DNA of 20,906 bases, from contig JBPCIO010000351.1 of NCBI GenBank assembly GCA_051006215.1, positions 1 to 20,906 on the forward strand, written 5' to 3'. This DNA comes from CF-72 sp051006215. GTDB taxonomy: Bacteria; Chloroflexota; UBA6077; CF-72. Shown here piece by piece: positions 6,911-13,727 of the stretch. Every line of letters starts with the position of its first letter. Within the stretch, counting starts at the first letter, position 1. The notes under the pieces were generated by a model. It did no database searches. It saw only the letters and a program-made list of their open reading frames with translations, and was not told where the DNA came from. The translations under genes and the position numbers were made by a program.

Positions 6911-9408
6911 TAGCGCGTCAGGCCAGTCGAGCTGGTAGCGCCCAGACCCGTCGGTCGCGCAAAGTACGAGACACGCTCGACGGCGATCGGCTTGTCGGAC
7001 GTCACCCGAAGCGCGACATTGCCGTCCTGCACGCTGGGATTCACGTCCAGCGTCAATCGCGATGTGCCGCCAACGCTGAAGCGTTGGGGTGGTGGCGGGT
7101 CGCCGTCCTGGGGTCGGAAGTCGACCTCCACATTGACGGTCTGATTCTGCGGGTTCAATATGGCGAGCTGTTCTTCGAACGAGCCGCTGGTGGCGCCTTC
7201 GGGCAGAAACCACTCGGTCGCCGGAGCCGCGACCGCGGCCGAGTCGTACCCGGAGCGCCCATGGTCGAAGTACACCGCCCGTTCGGCGACAATCGGCTGA
7301 TCGGAGTCGATGCGCATCCCGTACGCCGCATCTGGCACGACCGGGTCGGTGTACAGACTCGTCCGCGAGTGCGGCAACACGAACAGCGGCTGAGTAATCA
7401 CCCGCCCGCCCTCAGTCATGAACGAGACGCTGACCGTGGCCGGCGAGGAGCCAGGATTTTCGAGCAGCAGCCAGGTATCGAAGCCTGCGCTACTGGCTCC
7501 AGCGGCCAGGTACCACGTCTTGCCAGGCACCGCCGTGGCGACCGTGTCATGGCCACCTTGACCGTTGTCGAAATACATGGCCCGCTCGACCACGATGGGC
7601 TGATCCGCGGTTACCTGGGTTGCAAAACCTGACGTCGTGAACAGCGCATTCACGTACACGGACCGGCGACCCATTCCGGCCACGAGCTCACTGTGGTCGA
7701 CAACAGATCCGTCTTCACGCATGAAGCGCATTTGCACTGCCGTCGGCACTGGGTTTGGGTTCAACAACAGCACCCAAGTCTCAAACGGGCTCACGGTCGA
7801 ACCCTCCGCCAGGTACCACACTTTGGATGGCTGGCGTGCGCCCGGCGCAGAGTGGCCGTCATGCCCGAAGTACATCGATCGCTCCACGTAGACCGGCAGA
7901 TCGGTGCTCACAATCGTCGCGAATTCCGCGTTCGGCACGACGTCGTTGGCTTTCAGCGTCATGCGCGAACTGGGATCGAGCCGCATATCGAAAGGGGTTT
8001 GTTTGCCGTCCGGTGTCACAAACAGAAAGTGGGCCAGCGTCGGCTGCGGATTCGGATTCTGGAGCGCGAAGGAGACGTCAAATGGCGGCCGCGTGCTCCC
8101 CTCGGCGAAGTACCAGCGCCGGGATTCGTTGGGTAGCGGCGGCGGAGGTGGAATATCTGCCGTGGCCGGGCGGCTTGGCGGAGCCGTGACAGCGTCTGGT
8201 GTCCGGGGTGGTACGCCCAGGCGGAGGCTCGCCACAGCGTGGGCGACGTTGAGAATGCCGGATCCATAGCCCGAGTCGGCGCCAGCGACTTTGTCAGCCT
8301 GCGACCGCAGGGCCAGGGCAACGTCGCTCGCCACCAGGTCTGGTCGGAGCGCCCACAAAATCGCCGCCGCGCCCGAGACGTGCGGCGCGGCGATCGAGGT
8401 TCCTGACTGACTGGCGTACGGGCCACGACCAGCCCCGGACCAGGCCGTGCTCGGCACGTCGACGCCTGGAGCGACCAAGGCGACATACGACCGTCGCTGT
8501 GAAAACGGCGCGAGTTGATTCTTGTCGTCGACAGCGCCAACGGCCAGGACACCGTCGAACGCAGCCGGGTAGTTGATGGCGTTATCGGTCTCGCCTGTGT
8601 TCCCCGCTGCCGCGACCACGAGCGCCCCTTTGTCCTGGGCGTACTGCACCGCAGTCTCGAGCGCCGCCGAGTAGCGGGTGCCGGTCGAACTAATGTTGAT
8701 GATCTTCGCGCCTGCATCGGCCGCGAACAGGATCGCCTTGACCATCACGCTGTCGGGGCCACGACCCTGCGAATTGAGCGCCTTGATCGGCAGCAGCTTG
8801 ACATGCCAGGCAATCCCGGTCACGCCCTCGTGGTTGTTGCCAAGCGCGCCGATGATGCCAGCCACAGCCGTACCGTGCGACTCGTCGTCTTGCGGGCTGG
8901 GCGTGTCGTCCACGAAATCGTAACCCTGGTCTAGCAGGAGGTTGGCGCGCAGGTCGGGATGAGTCAGGTCCACTCCGGTGTCGAGCACGGCGACAATCAC
9001 GTCGTCCGCGCTGACCCGCAGATCCCAGGCCTGCTCCATGCCGATGCGACGCAAGTTCCACTGGAACGTGTGATACAGCGGGTCATTCGGAACGAGCTGG
9101 GTGACTTGCTCGCCCTCGTATTCAGCGGCGCGCACGATGTCGCTTCTGGAGCGAAGAACGCCCAGGACGCTTTCGGCGTTAGCGGCCGCTGTCGTGACAC
9201 GATAAATGGCGAGTGGCTTTAGCCGCTCGACGATTCTGACGCGGGTGGACTGAAGCAGCAGCTCGGCCACGGCTGGATTTGCGCCCGACTGCATCGTCAC
9301 GAGCAACGTCGAGTCGGGCGGGTCCGCCGCGACCGACATCGGTTCGAACACCACCCAGGCTGCCACCACGAGCGCGCAGAACGGAATCAGGAACCAGCGC
9401 CACACCAC
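6910..9408 (-). CDS. Secreted subtilisin-like (S8) serine protease with four C-terminal repeats
   Basis: 832 residues. An N-terminal signal peptide or anchor (4-20) is followed by an inhibitor-like propeptide (about 33-105). The catalytic domain (about 108-397) has Asp143 (VLDTGVDLTHPD), His178 (DDESHGTAVAG), oxyanion Asn270 (AAAGNTG) and nucleophile Ser338 (SGTSIAAPHVSG), so it should be active. A Pro-rich linker (399-427) leads to four repeats of about 85-100 residues: 431-514, 530-613, 631-714 and 732-816. Each opens with W(Y/F)xAEG or W(F)LPEG, has an NPNP-like turn, and ends with SDxPIxVERxxYF. The repeats resemble beta-rich adhesion modules of large secreted proteins, possibly DUF5719-like. 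Start GTG-9408 lies 21 nt after the upstream gene, and its stop overlaps the next start. Confidence 0.93.
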   Translation of the reverse strand: MVWRWFLIPFCALVVAAWVVFEPMSVAADPPDSTLLVTMQSGANPAVAELLLQSTRVRIVERLKPLAIYRVTTAAANAESVLGVLRSRSDIVRAAEYEGEQVTQLVPNDPLYHTFQWNLRRIGMEQAWDLRVSADDVIVAVLDTGVDLTHPDLRANLLLDQGYDFVDDTPSPQDDESHGTAVAGIIGALGNNHEGVTGIAWHVKLLPIKALNSQGRGPDSVMVKAILFAADAGAKIINISSTGTRYSAALETAVQYAQDKGALVVAAAGNTGETDNAINYPAAFDGVLAVGAVDDKNQLAPFSQRRSYVALVAPGVDVPSTAWSGAGRGPYASQSGTSIAAPHVSGAAAILWALRPDLVASDVALALRSQADKVAGADSGYGSGILNVAHAVASLRLGVPPRTPDAVTAPPSRPATADIPPPPPLPNESRRWYFAEGSTRPPFDVSFALQNPNPQPTLAHFLFVTPDGKQTPFDMRLDPSSRMTLKANDVVPNAEFATIVSTDLPVYVERSMYFGHDGHSAPGARQPSKVWYLAEGSTVSPFETWVLLLNPNPVPTAVQMRFMREDGSVVDHSELVAGMGRRSVYVNALFTTSGFATQVTADQPIVVERAMYFDNGQGGHDTVATAVPGKTWYLAAGASSAGFDTWLLLENPGSSPATVSVSFMTEGGRVITQPLFVLPHSRTSLYTDPVVPDAAYGMRIDSDQPIVAERAVYFDHGRSGYDSAAVAAPATEWFLPEGATSGSFEEQLAILNPQNQTVNVEVDFRPQDGDPPPPQRFSVGGTSRLTLDVNPSVQDGNVALRVTSDKPIAVERVSYFARPTGLGATSSTGLTR

Positions 9409-9429
9409 GACAAGTTGCCTGGGTAGAGC

Positions 9430-10167
9430 TCAGCGCCAGCTGCGGGCTGCGTGCATGCGGTCGTCGAAGATCCGCTGGACCTCGCGAACACGTGCCGACG
9501 ACAAAGCCACGCTTTGCCCCTTGCCGGCCATGCGGCGCAGGACATCCTTGAGCTCCTTCACGCGGGTCACGGTTGCGCTGCAGCCCTCGACGCGAAGCTG
9601 CACCTTGGGGTTGGTAAAGACGATCAAGGCTGAAGTGGGCACATCCTGCATGCCGCGCTCTGCCAGTACTGTGCGCAGCTTCTGCAGCTGCCTGGCCGCG
9701 TCGGCCGAGGGATTCCCGAGCGTCTGCCCGAACAGCGAGAAAATGCGTGAGGCTGGGCGGCCACTCGAGCCTTTGCTCCACCGATCACGCACGCACGACA
9801 CGTGATTGGCTTCCTGGCGGACGATCAAAATGTGAGCCCCAGCTGGGGTGACCAGGATGTAGTCAGGCAATGACGACGACAGGAACGCATACAGCTTGTA
9901 TCGATCGTCGAGACTCCGAATCGCCTGCCCGAGTTGTTCCTCCTGCCGGTTGCGTGGCCCCCAGCGGCGTAGCTGGGTCTGACCGAGCGAGTACAGCGCG
10001 AGTCCCGACAGGATCGCCGCCCAGGACGCCAGCGGCAGTTCGCGCGTTGCGTCGATCTGCACCGACAGCGCCAACCCGACGGCAAACACCGCCAACGCTG
10101 CGATGTGAAAGCCAAGGCCGAGACGGACCCGGTTCTTGACGAGCTGCTGATTGGCAATGAGCTGCAT
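9430..10167 (-). CDS. NERD-domain-like membrane protein
   Basis: 245 residues. Two predicted transmembrane helices (about 16-36, FHIAALAVFAVGLALSV; 46-62, LASWAAILSGLALYSLG) form an N-terminal hairpin. A cytoplasmic domain resembling the nuclease-related NERD fold follows: a Glu/Gln-rich helix EEQLGQAIRSLDD (76-88), then LPDYILVTPAGAHILIV (100-116) matching the paired strands of NERD, and a late SALIVFTNPKVQL strand. The expected acidic and Lys catalytic residues are not all evident, so nuclease activity is doubtful. It is first in an apparent operon with the S8 protease (21-nt gap). GATAAT at 10203-10198 on the minus strand could be its -10 box. NERD assignment is by motif shape only. Confidence 0.7.
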   Translation of the reverse strand: MQLIANQQLVKNRVRLGLGFHIAALAVFAVGLALSVQIDATRELPLASWAAILSGLALYSLGQTQLRRWGPRNRQEEQLGQAIRSLDDRYKLYAFLSSSLPDYILVTPAGAHILIVRQEANHVSCVRDRWSKGSSGRPASRIFSLFGQTLGNPSADAARQLQKLRTVLAERGMQDVPTSALIVFTNPKVQLRVEGCSATVTRVKELKDVLRRMAGKGQSVALSSARVREVQRIFDDRMHAARSWR

Positions 10168-10208
10168 GTTCGGGTACTGGAACGCTTCCGTGCGCGATTA
10201 TCAGAGGC

Positions 10209-10754
10209 GTGAACGAGCCTCGTCAACGCACAGCCCTGCCGATACTCAGTGGACTCCTCGTCCTGAGCGCACTAGCACTGGTCAGCGGATGTGATGCGGG
10301 AGCTTCTGTATCGAGCGTCCAGACCGCCGCCAGCGTGGCGCACACGGCGGTCGGGGTAGCGCAAACTGCTCTGCCGGCAGTGCAGACCAGACTGCCTGGC
10401 ATCCAGGCAACGGCCCAGGCAGGTGCGACACAGGTCGTCGAGGTGCTGTCAGACCCTCAGGTCATCAATGCCCAACTGCAAGTCGTGTTGGTGGGCGCTA
10501 CGATCGTCGTCACCCCGACCCCGCGCGGCGCAGCCAATGATGGGGTTACGCAGCTCGCGATCACCGCCACGGACACCCGCGGCATGCTGGCCCAAATGGA
10601 CACGACCACGCGCCAGGCGAGCGCCGGAGGCGCTCTTCGTCTCGCGGCGCAGTACTACCCGCGGGCAGTGGTCTCGCTCTCGCTGTTCACAAACACCGGC
10701 GGCCCGCTCCTGAGCGGCACGAAAGCGCCTGGTCAGGAACCCGCGTTTCAGTAG
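10209..10754 (+). CDS. Predicted secreted lipoprotein of unknown function
   Basis: 181 residues. A lipoprotein signal peptide is visible: basic N-terminus (NEPRQRT), hydrophobic core (LPILSGLLVLSALALV) and a lipobox ending SGC with Cys28 as the likely lipidated residue. After it comes an Ala/Val/Gln/Thr-rich stretch with recurring VQTA/AQTA steps (35-75: VQTAASVAHTA, VAQTALPAVQT, GIQATAQAG), which suggests an amphipathic helix or short degenerate repeat. The C-terminal half (VVLVGATIVVTPTPRG, RLAAQYYPRAVVSLSLF) is beta-like. I do not recognise the family. Start GTG-10209 lies 41 bp from the divergent NERD-like gene, and its 3' end overlaps the convergent MocR gene by 7 bp. Confidence 0.75.
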   Translation: MNEPRQRTALPILSGLLVLSALALVSGCDAGASVSSVQTAASVAHTAVGVAQTALPAVQTRLPGIQATAQAGATQVVEVLSDPQVINAQLQVVLVGATIVVTPTPRGAANDGVTQLAITATDTRGMLAQMDTTTRQASAGGALRLAAQYYPRAVVSLSLFTNTGGPLLSGTKAPGQEPAFQ

Positions 10755-12307
10755 ACGACAGCCGCCGCGCCGCGGCTCGCCCCCATAATCCCGCGCCACG
10801 CTTCGGTCAGGAGCCGCACTCCGCGCTCTAGATCAGGCGCTGCAAGGGCAGAATAGCTCAGGCGCAGGCCGTACAGGGCAGCCGCCGAGGCTGCGCCGCC
10901 GCCGGCACTGAAGAAAAACGGCCCGGGTACAAACGCCACGCCGCGCCGCACGGCCTCCAGAAAAAGCTCGGTCGAAGTCAACCCTCCGCGTGGGAGCTCG
11001 AGCCACAAATTGAAACCGCCTTCGGGGGGCTCGAAGCTGGCGCCCGGCGGTAGCGCGCGGGGTCTGCGTAGCGCCTCGACCAGCGCGTCCCGCCGCTCTC
11101 GATACACGCCTCGGGCGCGAACGAGATGCGCCTGCAGCGCGCCATCGGCCAACAGGCGGTACACCCCACGCTGCACCAGGGCGTCCGAAGACAGGTCGCT
11201 TGCATACTTGGCGGCCACCAGCTTTTCGAACACAGGTGGGTCCGCAACCAGCCACCCCAGCCTGAGGCCGGCCGCGATCAGCTTGGAAAAAGTACCCAGG
11301 TGGATGACGTACCCAGCGTGGTCCTCGGCTTTCAGGGACGGCGGCGCAGCCTGGCCCTGCAGATGGATGAAGCCGGCCGAGTCGTCTTCGACGATGGGCA
11401 GGTCATATGTCGCCGCGATACGCAACAATGCCCGACGTTTGTCAGCGCTCAGGCTCCGCCCGGTGGGATTCTGATAGGTCGGCATGCAGTACAGCAGCTT
11501 GGGACGGTGACGTTGGATGAGCGCCGGGAGCGCCTCGACACGCAGGCCGTCGCCTTCGATCGGTACGCCAATCACCCGCGCTCCGCGAGCGCGAAAGGCC
11601 TCGAGCGCCCCCAGAAAGCTGGGCTGTTCGACCAGCACCGCGTCGCCGGCACCGACGAACACCTTCGCGGCCAGGTCGATGCCCTGCTGACAACCGCTCG
11701 TGACACACACGGTCGACGGATCCACGGCCAGACCACGTTGTCGCAGCAGTTCGGCAATGGCGGAGCGCAAGCGGGGGAAGCCCTGGGTCGCGCTGACTTG
11801 CAAAGCCGCGGCGCCTTCCTCCGACAGCGCACTCGAGAGTGCCTGCTGCAATGCTTCGACTGGTGCGAGCTCCAGAGCTGCGACGCTGGCAGCAAACGAC
11901 ACCAGGCCGGGGTAACTCGCTAAGCGCAACAGGTCGCGTTGGGCAGGCGGCCCTGGCGTGTCGGTTGCGCTGGCAAACGGCGGCAGGGCGCCGCCGGCTT
12001 CGAAGGGCGCGAGCGGATCTTCCTCTGCCCGCAGTGGCGGGGCAGCCACGAACGTTCCGCGACCGATCTCGCCCCGCAGATAGCCCTCGTCGACCAGCCG
12101 TTTGTAGGCCCCGGCGATGGTCTCGGGCGTGACGCCCAGCAGCGTCGCCAGGCCACGGACAGGGGGCAGTCGTTCGCCGGACCCGAGCGAGCCAGCCTGC
12201 ACCCGGCGCCGAAGCGCGTCGACGACCTGCTGGCGCAACGGATACCGCCGGCCGGCCGCACGATCCAGAGCCAGGCCAAGGTGGATGGGATCGGACCTGG
12301 TCACCAC
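10748..12307 (-). CDS. MocR-family transcriptional regulator (GntR helix-turn-helix fused to aminotransferase-like domain)
   Basis: 519 residues. An N-terminal GntR winged helix-turn-helix occupies about 15-88: YPLRQQVVDALRRRVQAG, LPPVRGLATLLGVTPETI, GYLRGEIGRGTFV. A linker (90-125) leads to a fold-type I aminotransferase domain (about 130-510) with QNPTG (279-283), VEDDSAGF (306-313) and the PLP Lys342 in GTFSKLIAAGLRLGW. MocR proteins use PLP, or PLP plus an amine, as a signal; known examples regulate pyridoxal synthesis or GABA/taurine use. The target here is unknown. It lies 49 bp downstream of selD on the same strand with its own TACAAT box. GTG-12307 has no Shine-Dalgarno. Its tail overlaps the convergent lipoprotein gene. 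Confidence 0.93.
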   Translation of the reverse strand: MVTRSDPIHLGLALDRAAGRRYPLRQQVVDALRRRVQAGSLGSGERLPPVRGLATLLGVTPETIAGAYKRLVDEGYLRGEIGRGTFVAAPPLRAEEDPLAPFEAGGALPPFASATDTPGPPAQRDLLRLASYPGLVSFAASVAALELAPVEALQQALSSALSEEGAAALQVSATQGFPRLRSAIAELLRQRGLAVDPSTVCVTSGCQQGIDLAAKVFVGAGDAVLVEQPSFLGALEAFRARGARVIGVPIEGDGLRVEALPALIQRHRPKLLYCMPTYQNPTGRSLSADKRRALLRIAATYDLPIVEDDSAGFIHLQGQAAPPSLKAEDHAGYVIHLGTFSKLIAAGLRLGWLVADPPVFEKLVAAKYASDLSSDALVQRGVYRLLADGALQAHLVRARGVYRERRDALVEALRRPRALPPGASFEPPEGGFNLWLELPRGGLTSTELFLEAVRRGVAFVPGPFFFSAGGGAASAAALYGLRLSYSALAAPDLERGVRLLTEAWRGIMGASRGAAAVVY

Positions 12308-12342
12308 CGCGGATGATTGTACGGCTTGGATGAAAGTCTAGC
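12308..12342 (-). promoter_or_regulatory. Candidate promoter(s) of the MocR gene
   Basis: The 49-bp gap between the selD stop and the MocR GTG contains minus-strand TACAAT (12321-12316), 8 nt before the start codon, and further upstream the 10-mer GCTAGACTTT (12342-12333) shared with the MFS gene. Either could be a -10 box; no -35 consensus is clear. MocR regulators commonly autoregulate, so an operator may lie here, but I see no convincing direct repeat. Confidence 0.35.
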
Positions 12343-12356
12343 AGTACGCTTGCGGC

Positions 12357-13400
12357 TTAGCGTACTTCGATGCGGCCGCGGCTCTCGGTGAACTCGCCGA
12401 TGCAAGCGGCGAGGTGTACGCCTCGGTGATGGAGATCTGCCAGCAGCGCTGGTAGCCCAGCCGGCTCCACCGCCATCAGCAAACCACCTGAGGTCTGGGC
12501 GTCCGCCAGGACGAGTTGCTGGTATTCGTCCACCTGCTCTGACCAATCCATGAACCGCTGCACCGACCCGAGATTACGCCGCGAGCCGCCGGGCACAACC
12601 TCGGCGCGGACGAAACCCCATGCCTCTTGAAGCACCGGCACCTGGTCAACTTCGATGCGCACCCCAACGTCGCCAGCGCCGAGCATTTCCGAGAGGTGGC
12701 CCAGGAGCCCGAAGCCAGTTACGTCGGTTGCCGCGTGGACGGCCCCGCTCGCCAGCATGGCCTCACTTGCTGCGCGGTTCAGCGTCGACATGACCTCGAC
12801 CGCGTGCTCGACAACGTCGCTCGGGGCCAGTCCACGTTTGATAGCCGTGGTCAGGATGCCGAGACCCAGCGGCTTGGTCAGCACCAGCGCATCACCGGGC
12901 CGCGCGCCCACATTGCGCATCACGCGCGACGGGTGAACCGTTCCGAGCGCCACGAGGCCGTATTTTGGCTCGGGGTCGTCGACGCTGTGTCCGCCGAGTA
13001 TCGCCACGCCTGCCTCAGCCGCCTTCGCGGCGCCACCCTGAATCACGCGCTCGAGGATTTCGAGCGGCAGGGTGTCTCGCGGAAAGTTGACGATGTTCAA
13101 GGCAAACAGCGGCCTTGCGCCCATGGCGTAGACGTCACTCAGGGCATTGGCGGCGGCGATACCGCCCCAGATGAAAGGGTCGTCGACGACCGGCGTGATG
13201 TAGTCGACCGTGGCCACCAGAGCCAGATCCGGACCAACCTGATACACCGCGGCGTCGTCCGCCAGCGCGGCCCCTACCAGGGCGTTCGTGTCGAAAACCG
13301 CGGGAAGGTGGCGCAGCACCTGCGCCAGCTCAGTCTTACTGAGCTTGCATGCTCAACCCGCGCCGTGGCTGAGGCTCGTCAGCCTGGGTTCATCCGTCAC
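12357..13400 (-). CDS. selD: Selenide, water dikinase (selenophosphate synthetase) with an in-frame TGA read as selenocysteine
   Basis: Makes selenophosphate from selenide and ATP, the selenium donor for Sec-tRNA. From GTG-13400 the frame reads MTDEPRLTSLSHGAG-[TGA]-ACKLSKTELAQ and continues without further stops to 12357, giving 347 residues, the normal SelD length. The TGA (13355-13353, residue 16) falls at the catalytic Cys of the SHGAGCGCK motif of E. coli SelD; Cys18 and Lys19 are kept. Later motifs: DDAAVY, VDYITPVVDDPFIWGGIAAANALSDVYAMG, GGHSVDDPEPKYGL, TDVTGFGLLGH. AGGAGGTG lies 6 nt before the GTG and is decisive for this start. Starting after the TGA (GTG-13319) would lose the active site. 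Hairpins right after the TGA fit a bacterial SECIS. Selenocysteine SelD is known in other bacteria. A sequencing error or pseudogene is less likely. Confidence 0.93.
13310..13355 (-). promoter_or_regulatory. Probable bacterial SECIS element after the selD TGA codon
   Basis: Directly after the TGA (13355-13353) come 7 nt, then a perfect 8-bp hairpin AGCTCAGT-AAG-ACTGAGCT (13345-13327). A second perfect hairpin abuts it, GGCGCAG-GTG-CTGCGCC (13326-13310). The loop of the first begins 16 nt after the TGA, at the short end of the range described for bacterial selenocysteine insertion elements. The only loop G is in the third position, not the first two as is usual, so the fit is good but not textbook. 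The sequence is also coding (K-L-S-K-T-E-L-A-Q). Confidence 0.7.
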
Positions 13401-13503
13401 TGCTACCACCTCCTTTCCTCGTCCGTGTGCGCGTGTCCGAAAGCCGTCTCCCCAGCATATCTCGCGGGTAGCGCTACAATCGGCCCCGATAACTGAACAA
13501 CGC
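13401..13503. promoter_or_regulatory. Divergent regulatory region between selD and the thiamine operon
   Basis: No gene is seen here. On the plus strand TACAAT (13475-13480) is a plausible -10 box for the riboswitch transcript, placing initiation about 16 nt before the aptamer. No clear -35 is present. On the minus strand, AAAGGAGGTG (13416-13407) is the selD ribosome-binding site, and an AT-richer TATGCT-like stretch around 13455 could be its -10 box. Confidence 0.4.
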
Positions 13504-13608
13504 GTACAGGGGTGCGGATCTGCTGAGAGGCGCGCCGCCCGGTGAACCGCCGGGCGAGCATGCCAACCCTCAAGACCTGATCTGGGTAATGCCAGCGAAG
13601 GGATGTGC
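13504..13608 (+). ncRNA. TPP riboswitch aptamer (THI box)
   Basis: The conserved THI-box core is present in order: ACAGGGGTGC (13506-13515), CTGAGA (13523-13528), ACCCT (13566-13570), ACCTGATCTGGGTAATGCC (13575-13593), AGCGAAGGGA (13594-13603). P1 can pair GTACA (13504-13508) with TGTGC (13604-13608). A variable GC-rich P3 extension, GCCCGG...CCGGGC, lies at about 13537-13555. It binds thiamine pyrophosphate, and high TPP should switch the downstream cytX-tenA-tenA-thiD genes off. Confidence 0.96.
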
Positions 13609-13620
13609 CAGACACGGCGA

Positions 13621-13672
13621 GCCGCCCCCGCAAGTTTCAGAAGACTTGTGGGTGCGGCCTTTGTGTGTGTGT
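13621..13672 (+). terminator. Probable intrinsic terminator/expression platform of the TPP riboswitch
   Basis: A strong hairpin follows the aptamer. CCGCCCCCGCAAGT (13622-13635) pairs with ACTTGTGGGTGCGG (13644-13657): 14 positions with one mismatch and one G-U, plus a closing G13621-C13658 pair. The 8-nt loop is TTCAGAAG. A U-rich but interrupted run, TTTGTGTGTGTGT, comes next. It lies about 55 nt before the cytX Shine-Dalgarno, so control by premature termination is more likely than direct occlusion of the ribosome-binding site. The antiterminator partner was not resolved by eye. Confidence 0.6.
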
Positions 13673-13727
13673 CGGGCGGCAGGTCCGAGCCGTCTGCGCC
13701 AGCAAAGTACGAGACAAGGAGTCTGGC

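Noticed and set aside
13319..13319. GTG-13319 as the selD start
   Set aside because: It would remove the catalytic Sec/Cys and Lys and has no ribosome-binding site; the 13400 start plus TGA recoding gives the complete family protein.
12627..13496. Long plus-strand open frame (289 codons) opposite selD
   Set aside because: Shadow frame: His/Arg-rich, no family features, and the opposite strand encodes complete SelD.
13660..13672. GT dinucleotide run as a microsatellite or repeat element
   Set aside because: Only about five units; better explained as the tail of the terminator-like hairpin.
13605..13727. In-frame upstream extension of cytX to ATG-13605 (41 extra residues)
   Set aside because: It overlaps the 3' end of the TPP aptamer and the terminator hairpin, its Cys/Arg-rich sequence is unlike a transporter N-terminus, and ATG-13728 has a perfect Shine-Dalgarno.
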